This document shows, piece after piece, positions 26,951 to 35,087 of a stretch of 39,862 nt of DNA (positions within the stretch are counted from its first letter, which is position 1; every line of letters begins with the position of its first letter). The position numbers were made by a program, and so were the translations under genes. The DNA lies in NCBI GenBank assembly GCA_018660305.1, contig JABJKO010000137.1, forward strand, positions 1 to 39,862, written 5' to 3'. The notes under the pieces were generated by a model that was not told where the DNA came from, made no database searches, and worked only from the letters and a program-made list of their open reading frames with translations. Source of the stretch: Rhodospirillaceae bacterium. GTDB taxonomy: Bacteria > Pseudomonadota > Alphaproteobacteria > MPNO01 > UBA2964.

Positions 26951-27079
26951 GGGATTCCGGCGCATTCCGACACTCGTGATGATCATTCGGTAGAAGCCTA
27001 CCTGGAAAGCGCCAAAAAAATGTGAAGTCCGGCGCCGCTCCACAATGTCAATTCGGCGGTAGGAGGCTTTTGCATAAAG

Positions 27080-28531
27080 TCAGATTTGCGAGCCGATCTT
27101 CACGAAACCTCTGGTTACCTTGAAATCATCCGTATCCTGGCTGGAGTTCAGCCGCTCATGCGCGATGTCGAATTCGGCGAACAGGAATTCGTTGAACAGA
27201 TGCTTGACCCGGAAACCGGCCAGCGTGCGCTCATCGGCGCGCGGGCTTCCGTCATAATCCTCATCGGCATAGTCAAATTTCAGGGAAAAGACGGTGTTGT
27301 AGAGAAACTCGAAATCCAGCCGCGATTTGAATTGCGTATTCAAGACGCCGGAAAAATCCAGATCGGCGGTTTCGGTCACCGTACGCGACACATCGAGGGT
27401 CAATGTCCACAGATCAGTGAAATTCCAGATCATTTTCGCCGATGCTGTGGGTCCCTGGATGGTCGAAAAGCGGGCCTCATCGAACTCATGTCGTAAATAG
27501 CCGACGCCAAGCTCGATAAAGGTGACACCGGATGCATCCCACCGCACACCGCTCAGGATTTCGATCCCTGAGCTGTCTTGCCGAAAGCCGGCGCTATCCA
27601 GATCGCGATCATAGTCCCGCTGGACATATTTGGGCTGGACGAAAATCGAGGTGCCGGGGTCGATTTCAAGGGACGCCCGGGCGGTCAGCGTGTGCTCGGT
27701 CTGATCCAGATCGTCCTGATCGATCAAATCTGTGCTTACGAAATCCGTAAAAACCGATTGGGCGTTCCCCGTGAGTGTCAGCGCCGCCATGGCCCATTCG
27801 GCGCTGGCCCGGATTTTGCCCTCGTCGATGATCGTCGCACCGCTGGTATCGCCCGGATCGATGATCTCGCCCCGCTGCTGGTGTCGCTGTGCGTACTGGG
27901 CGGAACCGCTGAATTTGACGTTGTCGTAAATGTCGGCGGTTCCCGATACCCGCCCGAGATAATCCTCATAATTCTCGGTCGCTGTCCGCGCGTAACGGGC
28001 GACGTTTGCCGATCCGAACAGCTCCAGCGAATGACGTGTCCAGTCCGATCGAATGCTCAGGGAGGGAGAAACGATAAAAATTTTATCGGAGGTTTCTTCT
28101 TTGCTGCGAAACAAATTGCTGTCGAAAACCGTATCGAAATCGAGCTTGGGAAAAACCACAAGGCTGGCAAGGGCGGAGCGTTTGCCGCTTCGGGCCGTCT
28201 TGTCGACCACACCGGCGCCTGAAAGGAGCAGGTCGAGTTCCAATCCCGCCGGCCCGAATTCCGGTCGCGCGCGCCGCAGCACGGAATCCTGTTCGGCCGA
28301 AGGACCTTGCGGATAAAGGGGCGCCGGAACATAGCGCGGCCCCGCCGGGCTCGGACCGGCAGGCACAGGCGCCAACGGCTGTAGCGGCTGCGGCGAGGTC
28401 GGATCAGTGGGCCTGGGGCCGGAGTTGACGGCTCCCCCCTTGGTCTGGCTCAGCGCCGGCATCCCAACCGCAACCCACAGTCCAAAGACCGATGCTACGA
28501 TAGTTCGTTGGATTCGTTTAGAAAATCCCAT
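27080..28531 (-). CDS. Outer membrane beta-barrel protein (BBP2-like)
   Basis: This 483-residue secreted protein begins with a basic N-terminus and a hydrophobic signal ending near MPALSQT. A Pro-rich linker (about residues 35-80) follows. From about residue 120 on there is a long series of alternating amphipathic strands rich in Tyr, Phe and Asp (for example KLDFDTVFDSNLF, FVQPKYVQRDYDRD), the pattern of putative beta-barrel porin-2 proteins seen next to polysaccharide export genes. It could assist export or anchor polymer at the outer membrane. It is 70 bases downstream of the 380-residue secreted protein gene. Confidence 0.8.
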   Translation of the reverse strand: MGFSKRIQRTIVASVFGLWVAVGMPALSQTKGGAVNSGPRPTDPTSPQPLQPLAPVPAGPSPAGPRYVPAPLYPQGPSAEQDSVLRRARPEFGPAGLELDLLLSGAGVVDKTARSGKRSALASLVVFPKLDFDTVFDSNLFRSKEETSDKIFIVSPSLSIRSDWTRHSLELFGSANVARYARTATENYEDYLGRVSGTADIYDNVKFSGSAQYAQRHQQRGEIIDPGDTSGATIIDEGKIRASAEWAMAALTLTGNAQSVFTDFVSTDLIDQDDLDQTEHTLTARASLEIDPGTSIFVQPKYVQRDYDRDLDSAGFRQDSSGIEILSGVRWDASGVTFIELGVGYLRHEFDEARFSTIQGPTASAKMIWNFTDLWTLTLDVSRTVTETADLDFSGVLNTQFKSRLDFEFLYNTVFSLKFDYADEDYDGSPRADERTLAGFRVKHLFNEFLFAEFDIAHERLNSSQDTDDFKVTRGFVKIGSQI

Positions 28532-28601
28532 CCAAGCGGGTTTTAATCACCTTCGCTCGGCGACGCAACGGTTTGCTGGAAGGCGGTTTCGCTGAAAATT
28601 C

Positions 28602-29744
28602 TCAGTTCGGGGTTACCACGTCGTCGCCCGGGATCGCCAGTCCGGCGGCCGGCGCAATTCCCTGAACGATTTCCGCGGCAACCAACAGGATTTCAGTTTC
28701 CAGCGCGAGCCGCAGTTCGAGCGGAATGATAAGACTGCGCGCGCTATCGCTGAGCACCAGATCGCTCGGCTCTTTCAGACGCTCGACGATCAGCCCGGTC
28801 AGGTAAGATTGGGTCTTGTTGAAGCCGGCCAGTTCAATGGAGATTTTGCCGCCGATCGACGTCCCTTCGACCACAATGGCGCCGCCCTGCTGAGCCGGCA
28901 AAAGAGCCGCCACTTCAGCCCTCACATCACCGACCGGATAACCCCTCACATTGCTGACACCCCCACGCGCCGACCGAACATTGTCGCGCGCGAGCAAGGC
29001 ATGAGACAACCAGGTCGATGGGCCATGACGCATGACAATGAGCGGAATCCCGTTTATGCGAATCTCCCGTCCGAACGGATTTCTGACCAGGCTGGGGACA
29101 CCGAAATTCTGTGTCATGAGAATGATCCGGTACTCGCCGTCCGGAAGATCGAGATTGATTTTTCGAAGACCGGCGATGCCATCGGTCAGGAGAGCATTTT
29201 CGTCGGACCGGCGCAGAGCCGCAATACCGGTCCCCGAGAGGCGATGGTCATCCGGTGCGATGCGCCGGAATCCCGGCATGGCGTTGCCTTCGACAGGCCC
29301 GAAATCCCAGGCCAAAACCGCCTTGTCAGGCCGATAGCCTTGTTCGATGGCGAGATGCATGACCGTTGCATAGGAAAGCGACCGTGCCGCGACATGGGTT
29401 ACCGTATCCACCGCGGCCAGAAGATCCAAGGGGCGCATTGTGCGGCGATTCCGGCCCAGAGCGCGGATTAGAGCCGTCGCGCGGCGGACAACGATTTCCG
29501 GCCCCGCGCCGTCTCCCCTGAGATAGTGATCGATGGCCGGCATACCGCGCTTTCCGGCCAGGGCGCGGTCCAGGATCGCACGCGGTGGCGCACTCTCCTT
29601 TGCCATGCCGGCAGGCGGGTTGGCGGCCTGGGCCGGTGTAGATCCCGCCGGGAAAAGGCTGGTGAACGCAGCAAGAAAAGCGCCCACTACAGGACCAAAT
29701 TGACGGAATTTCAGGGGTGCCATGGGAGACCCAACCAACGCCAT
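28602..29744 (-). CDS. Secreted hypothetical protein between PqqD and the export genes
   Basis: I do not recognise the family. The product has 380 residues from the ATG at 29742-29744, or 373 from the ATG at 29723. The latter gives a cleaner Sec signal (MAPLKF, hydrophobic core, cleavage near AQA-AN). After an Ala/Arg-rich helical region the second half looks like a beta-sandwich, with DLPDGEYRIILMTQNFG near 205-220 and a later GGAIVVEGTSIGGKISIELAGF segment, resembling carbohydrate-binding modules. A catalytic motif is not obvious. It lies between PqqD and the outer-membrane barrel gene, so a periplasmic glycan-handling role is possible. Confidence 0.6.
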   Translation of the reverse strand: MALVGSPMAPLKFRQFGPVVGAFLAAFTSLFPAGSTPAQAANPPAGMAKESAPPRAILDRALAGKRGMPAIDHYLRGDGAGPEIVVRRATALIRALGRNRRTMRPLDLLAAVDTVTHVAARSLSYATVMHLAIEQGYRPDKAVLAWDFGPVEGNAMPGFRRIAPDDHRLSGTGIAALRRSDENALLTDGIAGLRKINLDLPDGEYRIILMTQNFGVPSLVRNPFGREIRINGIPLIVMRHGPSTWLSHALLARDNVRSARGGVSNVRGYPVGDVRAEVAALLPAQQGGAIVVEGTSIGGKISIELAGFNKTQSYLTGLIVERLKEPSDLVLSDSARSLIIPLELRLALETEILLVAAEIVQGIAPAAGLAIPGDDVVTPN

Positions 29745-29835
29745 TTATGCGTGACAAGAGGTCAGCCAGGATAGAGGGGCAAGGTCTTCAATGTGTTAAG
29801 AGATGATTGATTTCCGGGGCTCAGGTGTGAACCTG

Positions 29836-30120
29836 CTACGGAAGTTCGACCGCCAGCCCCCGTTCGAGAAGGTCGCTGAGCACGGCGCCAAGGTCGGCTT
29901 CAATGGTGGTTCGATCAGTGTCCGGAAATGCCGCCGCATAAACTGTTGCCGCCTCCGGCAGGCTATGGGGTTCAGCGATCAACCGCCAAAGACCGGAGCC
30001 CAGTGGATCCAGATAGAAAACCTCTTCGGTCTCGGGCTCCACCAGAAAGATTTCGCCGTCGATTTCGGTCTCGGTGACCGCCGGATTGCGTTGGTATCGA
30101 CTCCCTTCTGCCATGGCCAT
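29836..30120 (-). CDS. PqqD family protein (HPr-rel-A type)
   Basis: This 94-residue protein has the PqqD-like RiPP recognition fold pattern: RYQRNPAVTETEIDGEIFLVEPETEEVFYLDPLGSGLWRLI in the N-terminal two-thirds, then a helical part ending with LSDLLERGLAVE. PqqD-like domains bind leader peptides for modifying enzymes. The HprK-related kinase TGA is followed directly by this ATG. In the HPr-rel-A gene set the same pair is found with a nucleotidyltransferase, but no substrate is established. An ordinary peptide-chaperone role is inferred. I see no obvious small precursor gene next to it. Confidence 0.83.
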   Translation of the reverse strand: MAMAEGSRYQRNPAVTETEIDGEIFLVEPETEEVFYLDPLGSGLWRLIAEPHSLPEAATVYAAAFPDTDRTTIEADLGAVLSDLLERGLAVELP

Positions 30121-31047
30121 TCAGCTCTTCTTCTCACGCAGCGCAGTGGCAAGAACAGCCGCGGCTTCGCGGCTGCTTGAAAAGGTCAATCTGTGGCCCG
30201 CGGCGCTGGTGGCCAGTCGGGTGATCGCCGGAACCAGCGACACCGCCTCCATATGAGGGGAATAACAACTCGACAAAAGGGCCTTTGCGATCTCGGGCCG
30301 GGACGCCGGCGACAGCAAGGACGGGCCCGCTTCTGTCCGCTCCAGGATAACCAGAGCGGAAATCGGCGCCCGCTCGGGAAAGACCGCCGCCTCGCCCTCC
30401 CAAAGCTTCAGATAGGCGGCGCTATCGTCGCGGATTTCGGTAAAGGACTCGATATATTCCGCGAATCTCTCGCCGCAATCCTCCGGTAGCGGCAATCTGA
30501 CCTTGGGCGTTAACCCGAGACACTCCGCGGCCGGCGCCGTCTGCTCCGACAGGCTGACCGCCAGCCGGTCGTCGCCAAACAGGCGATAGCCTGAGGCGGC
30601 AAGATGAAGGGCTACGCTGCTTTTGCCGGCCAGTGTCTCGCCAAGCAGAACAACCAGGCCAAGCCCTACCTGGGCGCTGCTGGCATGAAAGCAGACCATA
30701 TGAGCCTGACGGGCCACATAGGCGGCCACAAGGGCGCCGGCCAGGCCGTTGGCGGCATTGAATTCGTCATCGAAGCGCTGCTCATCCGCGCCGGGGCCGC
30801 GCCGCACAATCAGGATACTGTCATCGTCCTGTTGCAGGACATCTATGTCGGCTATTTCATCGGCGGCGACGGCCACTCTTTTTAACGGCCAGCCGGTCAG
30901 GAACAGCGGCAGATGCGCGAGAAGACACTCTGCGTGGCGTACTGTAATAGCCGTCCCTTCGGGCCCAAAGAACCACAGGGCATTATCCGCGGGCCCTCCG
31001 CCCTTATTACCCGGAGCGAATTCGCTGGAGTCCGTCGTCTCGCTCAT
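30121..31047 (-). CDS. HprK-related kinase A
   Basis: This 308-residue protein shows a P-loop GETLAGKSS at residues 136-144, a preceding FHASS segment with His121, and GDDRLAV at 158-164, which matches the HprK C-terminal kinase core. The N-terminal domain of true HPr kinases is replaced by a short unrelated part. The enzyme may phosphorylate a serine on a protein or peptide rather than HPr. It starts 46 bases after the regA stop and abuts PqqD without a gap, so it is likely transcribed with both. The kinase call is firm; the target is unknown. Confidence 0.85.
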   Translation of the reverse strand: MSETTDSSEFAPGNKGGGPADNALWFFGPEGTAITVRHAECLLAHLPLFLTGWPLKRVAVAADEIADIDVLQQDDDSILIVRRGPGADEQRFDDEFNAANGLAGALVAAYVARQAHMVCFHASSAQVGLGLVVLLGETLAGKSSVALHLAASGYRLFGDDRLAVSLSEQTAPAAECLGLTPKVRLPLPEDCGERFAEYIESFTEIRDDSAAYLKLWEGEAAVFPERAPISALVILERTEAGPSLLSPASRPEIAKALLSSCYSPHMEAVSLVPAITRLATSAAGHRLTFSSSREAAAVLATALREKKS

Positions 31048-31093
31048 CCTGCCGCTTTATCCGACCGGAGTTGAAGAGAGCAGAGCGGGGAAA

Positions 31094-31681
31094 TCATTCC
31101 CGATCCGCATTGATTTCACGGGGGGCCCGCTTCGCCAGAATCCGTTGCAAGGTTCGGCGGTGCATATTCAACCGGCGGGCGGTCTCGGAGACGTTCCGAT
31201 CGCACTGTTCGTAAACCCGCTGAATATGTTCCCACCGGACCCGGTCCGCCGACATGGGTTTCTCCGGCGGCGGCGGCAAGACATCGCCCTGCGCCATCAG
31301 CGCGGCCTCGATCTGGTCGGCATCGGCCGGTTTCGCCAGATAATCGACGGCGCCGGCCTTTACCGCCGCAACGGCGGACGCAATATTGCCATAGCCTGTC
31401 AGAATAACGATGCGGGAGTCGGGACGCGCCTTGCGCAGAACGGGAACGATATCGAGACCGCTTCCATCGAGCAGACGAAGATCAAGGGTCGCATAGGCTG
31501 GCGGATATTCTTCGACCGCCGCGACGCCGGCGTCGAGACTGGCCACCGCGCGCACGGCAAAACCGCGCCGTTCCATGGCCTTTGCCAATCGATCGCGAAA
31601 CGGCTGGTCGTCGTCCACAATCAGCAGTGAACGGTCATCATTCCCTTGCGGTGGGGGGGTGGTCTGCGAATTCTCTGTCAT
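31094..31681 (-). CDS. regA: Redox response regulator RegA/PrrA/ActR family
   Basis: This 195-residue regulator has a receiver domain with the acidic cluster VDDD at 22-25, a likely phosphoacceptor Asp67 in ATLDLRLLDGSG, Thr95 in ILTGYGN and Lys117 in YLAKP. A Pro-rich linker (near 133-140) and a Fis-type helix-turn-helix follow, with RNVSETARRLNMHRRTLQRILAKR, nearly identical in layout to RegA/PrrA/ActR. It should activate genes for redox-linked metabolism when phosphorylated by RegB. It lies between regB and the HprK-related kinase. Confidence 0.92.
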   Translation of the reverse strand: MTENSQTTPPPQGNDDRSLLIVDDDQPFRDRLAKAMERRGFAVRAVASLDAGVAAVEEYPPAYATLDLRLLDGSGLDIVPVLRKARPDSRIVILTGYGNIASAVAAVKAGAVDYLAKPADADQIEAALMAQGDVLPPPPEKPMSADRVRWEHIQRVYEQCDRNVSETARRLNMHRRTLQRILAKRAPREINADRE

Positions 31682-31694
31682 GGGAGGTGTCTCA

Positions 31695-33014
31695 TCACGG
31701 CGCTATCCTGTCGAAATCCGGCTCCAGTATGGCGCGCTCCCAGTGGATCGCAACCCTGGCGCCACCGCCGGGCTGATTACCGATTTCCACGCGGGCGCCC
31801 GTGCGGGACAACAGCGTCTTGGCAATAAAAATTCCGAGCCCCATGTGATCGCCGACATCCGTACCAGAATCGAGTCTCATGGATAAATAGGGTTCTCCAA
31901 TCCGGTCAAGCATCAACGGGGAAAATCCGGGACCATCGTCGATGATGGTGACGTCGATTTCCGTATCCGACCAGCAAGTCGACATCACCACTTTGGTTTT
32001 CGCAAACTGAACCGCATTCTGTATCAGGCTGCCAAGGCCGTGAATGATCTCAGGCGCGGCCGCAATAAGGGGTTGGGGACTTTCCGATGACGATGGCTGC
32101 GGCGCCGCGTCGTATTGCATGGATATGGCGTCATGGAGATGCCGCGAGGCACTGGATTCCACAACGGCATTAATCGGTACGCGGGAAAACGGAGCGTTGT
32201 CGCCGGCCGGGTTACGCGCAAGTTCGGCAAGAATGTCGCGACAGCGGGCGGTTTCGCTCCGCAGCAGACTCACATCCTCCGATAAAGGACTGTCACCGGG
32301 CAGGTCGCGGGCAATTTCACTGGCGGCCAGAGCGATGGTGCCCAACGGACTGCCCAGCTCATGGGCAGCAGCGGCGGCAAGAGCCCCCATGGCGGAGAGC
32401 TGTTGCTCCCGGGCGAGGGCGAGCTGGGTTGCGCTGAGGGCTTCGGAGAGACGCCGCGCTTCCTCCGCGACACGCCAGGTATAGGCGGCAAAGAAAAGAA
32501 TACCGATGGCAAGGGCGGCCCAAACGCCCAGAATGTAGGTCAGCGGAAGATGCGGCGGCGGACCGCGCCACGGCAGCGGCAGGGGCCACCCGGCCAGCAC
32601 TGTAATGCACGCCAGTGCCAGGCCGCAGAGTATGGCGGTGCTGGTCAGAGAGAACACCGTTGCGGCAACCGCGACCGGCGCGAGGAGTAAAAACGCGAAG
32701 GGATTCTGCAGACCGCCGGTCAGAAACAGCAGGACCGCAAGCTGCACCACATCAAATGCCAGATAACCGGCAACTTCAACTTCGCGCAGCCGGTCGAATT
32801 GCCTGCGGGCCACAATCGATACGTTGAACAGGGCCGATGCGGCCACTACCGCCAGCGCGGGCAGAATGGGGAGATCGAAGCCGAGACCGAAATGCACCAC
32901 CAGCAGGGCGGTCGCCTGACCGATAATGGCCGCCCACCGGATCAAAGTAAGGGTTCGCAGCTGTATCCGTTCGGGACCCCCGAAAACCAGCTGAGAAATA
33001 TACTTTCCGTCCAT
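31695..33014 (-). CDS. regB: Redox sensor histidine kinase RegB/PrrB/ActS family
   Basis: With the ATG at 33012-33014 (AGAGG a few bases upstream) the protein has 439 residues; the frame is open to 33116. Six hydrophobic helices cover about 25-180, including the quinone-site motif GGLQNPF at 100-106. The H-box is AHELGSPLGT with His218. A Cys at 258 (RCRDIL) is 40 residues downstream, the same spacing as His225 to the redox-active Cys265 of Rhodobacter capsulatus RegB. Later N-box (LIQNAVQFAK), G1 (DDGPGFS) and G2 (GLGIFIAK) motifs are intact. It should respond to respiratory redox state and phosphorylate RegA, encoded 13 bases downstream. Confidence 0.93.
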   Translation of the reverse strand: MDGKYISQLVFGGPERIQLRTLTLIRWAAIIGQATALLVVHFGLGFDLPILPALAVVAASALFNVSIVARRQFDRLREVEVAGYLAFDVVQLAVLLFLTGGLQNPFAFLLLAPVAVAATVFSLTSTAILCGLALACITVLAGWPLPLPWRGPPPHLPLTYILGVWAALAIGILFFAAYTWRVAEEARRLSEALSATQLALAREQQLSAMGALAAAAAHELGSPLGTIALAASEIARDLPGDSPLSEDVSLLRSETARCRDILAELARNPAGDNAPFSRVPINAVVESSASRHLHDAISMQYDAAPQPSSSESPQPLIAAAPEIIHGLGSLIQNAVQFAKTKVVMSTCWSDTEIDVTIIDDGPGFSPLMLDRIGEPYLSMRLDSGTDVGDHMGLGIFIAKTLLSRTGARVEIGNQPGGGARVAIHWERAILEPDFDRIAP

Positions 33015-33075
33015 GGCCTCTATCGCCGCTTCCTGGAACGCGCCAAAACCAAATCGGCGCGATGACCTGTTATAG

Positions 33076-33121
33076 CTCAATTTGGCCGGCACTGCCGATT
33101 GAACCATCGACCGCAATTGAG
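33076..33121. repeat. Possible third, degenerate copy of the palindromic repeat
   Basis: CTCAATT (33076-33082) and AATTGAG (33115-33121) form 7-bp arms, and the loop contains ATTGAACCATCGA (33098-33110). This resembles the ATTGAACCATTTGA part of the core seen at 23141-23155 and 37315-37329. It lies in the divergent spacer between regB and the ABC transporter genes. The similarity is partial, so membership in the repeat family is tentative. Confidence 0.35.
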
Positions 33122-33159
33122 TCTGGTTCTAGGAGGCCATTCGCGCCATATAGACGCTC

Positions 33160-33915
33160 ATGGATGACACAGCAATCCGCGTCCGAAACCTCAGCAAATC
33201 CTTTGGCGATATCGTTGCCGTCGACAATGTCGACTTCGACGTTCAGCGGGGATCAATCACCGCCCTGCTGGGCGGGAACGGTGCGGGGAAAACCACGACC
33301 ATTGGCATGATTCTGGGTCTGCTCCTGCCGACCAGCGGATCCATCGAGGTCCTGGGCGAGGATATGGTGCGGTCCCGTTACCGGGTCCTGCCGCGCATGA
33401 ATTTCGGCTCGCCCTATGTGGATCTGCCGAAACGCCTGACCGTCAGGGAAAATTTGATGGTTTTTGCCGGGCTCTACGGCATGATCGACGCCAAAGGGCG
33501 GGTCAAACAGCTTGTGGAAGAGCTGTCTCTTGAAGAGTTTGTCGACCGGCCTACCGGCCAGCTCTCGTCGGGGCAGGCGACCCGCGTCGCACTCGCCAAG
33601 GCCTTGATCAACGCCCCCGAGCTTCTTCTGCTCGATGAGCCGACCGCATCGCTCGACCCCGACACCGCCGATTGGGTACGCGGCTATCTGGAGGCCTACC
33701 GAGAATCCACGGGCGCCACCATCCTGCTGGCGTCACACAATATGGCCGAGATCGAGCGGCTTGGATCTGATGTCATCATGATGAAAGCGGGGCAAGTGGT
33801 CGATCGTGGAAAGCCCTCGGACCTCATCCAGCGCTATGGGCGCCAGACCCTCGAGGAGGTTTTTCTGGATATCGCCCGCGCGCGCAACCAACGCGACAGC
33901 CACAGCGTGGAATAA
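33160..33915 (+). CDS. ABC transporter ATP-binding protein
   Basis: This 251-residue ATPase shows Walker A GGNGAGKTT at about residues 38-46, a Q-loop region near PRMNFGSPY, the signature LSSGQATRVALAKAL near 136-148 and Walker B LLLLDEPTASLD, with an H-loop in LLASHNM. It pairs with the ABC-2 permease 14 bases downstream. Together they should export a substrate across the inner membrane, possibly a glycan, lipid or drug-like molecule, or a small protein. The signature LSSGQ is close to NodI/DrrA-type exporters. The substrate is not indicated. Confidence 0.93.
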   Translation: MDDTAIRVRNLSKSFGDIVAVDNVDFDVQRGSITALLGGNGAGKTTTIGMILGLLLPTSGSIEVLGEDMVRSRYRVLPRMNFGSPYVDLPKRLTVRENLMVFAGLYGMIDAKGRVKQLVEELSLEEFVDRPTGQLSSGQATRVALAKALINAPELLLLDEPTASLDPDTADWVRGYLEAYRESTGATILLASHNMAEIERLGSDVIMMKAGQVVDRGKPSDLIQRYGRQTLEEVFLDIARARNQRDSHSVE

Positions 33916-33929
33916 CAAGAGGCCAGACA

Positions 33930-34802
33930 TTGACTGATCAGCCCGACAGCCCTCCTGCACTTGTTCACAGACCGGCCGTGCCCCTTGCCGAACAGCATAG
34001 GGACCGTGGCTTTGCGCCGCGGCGCATCGGCGCCATGGCGCTGCGGTATCTCTATCTCCTGCGCAGTTCATGGACCCGCATTATTGAACTGGCCTACTGG
34101 CCCATCATGCAGATGATCATGTGGGGGTTCATGACTGAATTCCTGCTGCGAAGCGATTCGGCCGTGCTCAGGGCCTCCGGGGTCCTCATCGCCGCCGTTC
34201 TGCTATGGGACGTCATGTTCCGGAGCAATATCGGCGTCGCCGTATCGTTCCTGGAGGAAATGTGGTCGCGCAACCTCGCGCAGCTCTTCGCCAGCCCGCT
34301 GCGGCCCTACGAATGGGCCCTGTCCCTGTTGACTATCAGCCTGGTGCGCACCCTGATCGGTGTCCTGCCGGCCGCTTTGCTTGCCATTCCGCTCTACAGC
34401 TATTCGATCTTCGATATGGGACTGCCGCTGATCGCGTTTTTTGCCAATCTGATGATCTTTGGCGGCGCCATCGGACTGGCCGTTTCCGGGCTGATTCTGA
34501 GATATGGGCTGGGGGCGGAGAGCCTGGCCTGGGTGGGGATTTTTGCCGTCGCCCCGATCAGCGGTATCTATTATCCCATCGACACCCTGCCGGAGTGGCT
34601 TCAGACCATCGCATGGCTGCTGCCATCGGCGTCCGTGTTCGAAGGCATGCGTGCGGTTCTGACCGATGGCCTCTTCCGTACCGACTTGTTTATCTCAGCC
34701 ATATTGTTGAATTTGGTCTATCTCACCGCCGCCCTTGCCATCTTTCTCCACATCTTTCGCGTAGCCCGCGTGCGGGGTCTTCTACTGAAGGTTGGGGAAT
34801 AA
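33930..34802 (+). CDS. ABC-2 type transporter permease
   Basis: The TTG at 33930 follows AGAGG by seven bases and gives 290 residues; the first ATG (34035) would remove a polar 35-residue N-terminus. Six hydrophobic helices begin near residue 60 (IIELAYWPIMQMIMWGF), and an amphipathic YYPIDTLPEWLQ segment lies near 210-221, typical of ABC-2 permeases of the NodJ/DrrB type. It forms an exporter with the ATPase encoded just upstream. It ends 285 bases before the orphan sigma-54 gene. Confidence 0.9.
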   Translation: MTDQPDSPPALVHRPAVPLAEQHRDRGFAPRRIGAMALRYLYLLRSSWTRIIELAYWPIMQMIMWGFMTEFLLRSDSAVLRASGVLIAAVLLWDVMFRSNIGVAVSFLEEMWSRNLAQLFASPLRPYEWALSLLTISLVRTLIGVLPAALLAIPLYSYSIFDMGLPLIAFFANLMIFGGAIGLAVSGLILRYGLGAESLAWVGIFAVAPISGIYYPIDTLPEWLQTIAWLLPSASVFEGMRAVLTDGLFRTDLFISAILLNLVYLTAALAIFLHIFRVARVRGLLLKVGE

Positions 34803-35087
34803 TTTCGATTCCGGAATAATTTCCTGTTTATGGCGGAACAGCACGGATTTCTTCCCGGTGCGGTGATTTCACCTGCCGCGCGATCGCAATGAAATTGAAC
34901 CCTTAACCTTAAGACCGCCCCATAGGTGTCGGTAGATTTTACAGTTTTGCCCGAACCCGGCCTGCGCGACCTTATAACCTATTGATAATCCTCATTTTAA
35001 CCCGCTTGGCACGGTTCTTGCATCCTTCATGCATGAACGAGCGTGCCCCATCGCGCGAAATACCGGAAGCAAAACGAGAAAAGAAAA
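34803..35087 (+). other. 285-base intergenic region upstream of the orphan gene
   Basis: Apart from the sigma-54 promoter I see no gene here. The region is more AT-rich than its neighbours, with AATTGAACCC at 34893-34902 resembling the start of the palindromic repeat core, and a CTTAACCTTAAG palindromic stretch nearby. These could hold upstream activator sites for an RpoN-dependent enhancer-binding protein. Confidence 0.5.
35006..35022 (+). promoter_or_regulatory. Sigma-54 (-24/-12) promoter
   Basis: TTGGCACGGTTCTTGCA matches the RpoN consensus TGGCACG-N4-TTGC(A/T) completely. The invariant GG (35008-35009) and GC (35020-35021) are separated by ten bases. Transcription would start near 35033, giving a leader of about 55 bases before the ATG at 35088. 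This is the only such full match noticed in the intergenic regions. An enhancer-binding activator is required by the class, but none is encoded in the window. Confidence 0.8.

Noticed and set aside
29753..29768. Sigma-54-like site on the minus strand before the 380-residue secreted protein
   Set aside because: The spacing is right, but the invariant GC of the -12 element reads GT, so I did not list it.
2379..31047. Lasso peptide cluster, because asparagine synthase, PqqD, HprK-like kinase and transglutaminase homologues all occur
   Set aside because: The asparagine synthase has an intact glutaminase Cys2, the transglutaminase-like protein is a secreted BTLCP type, the genes are scattered over 28 kb, and no precursor peptide was found.
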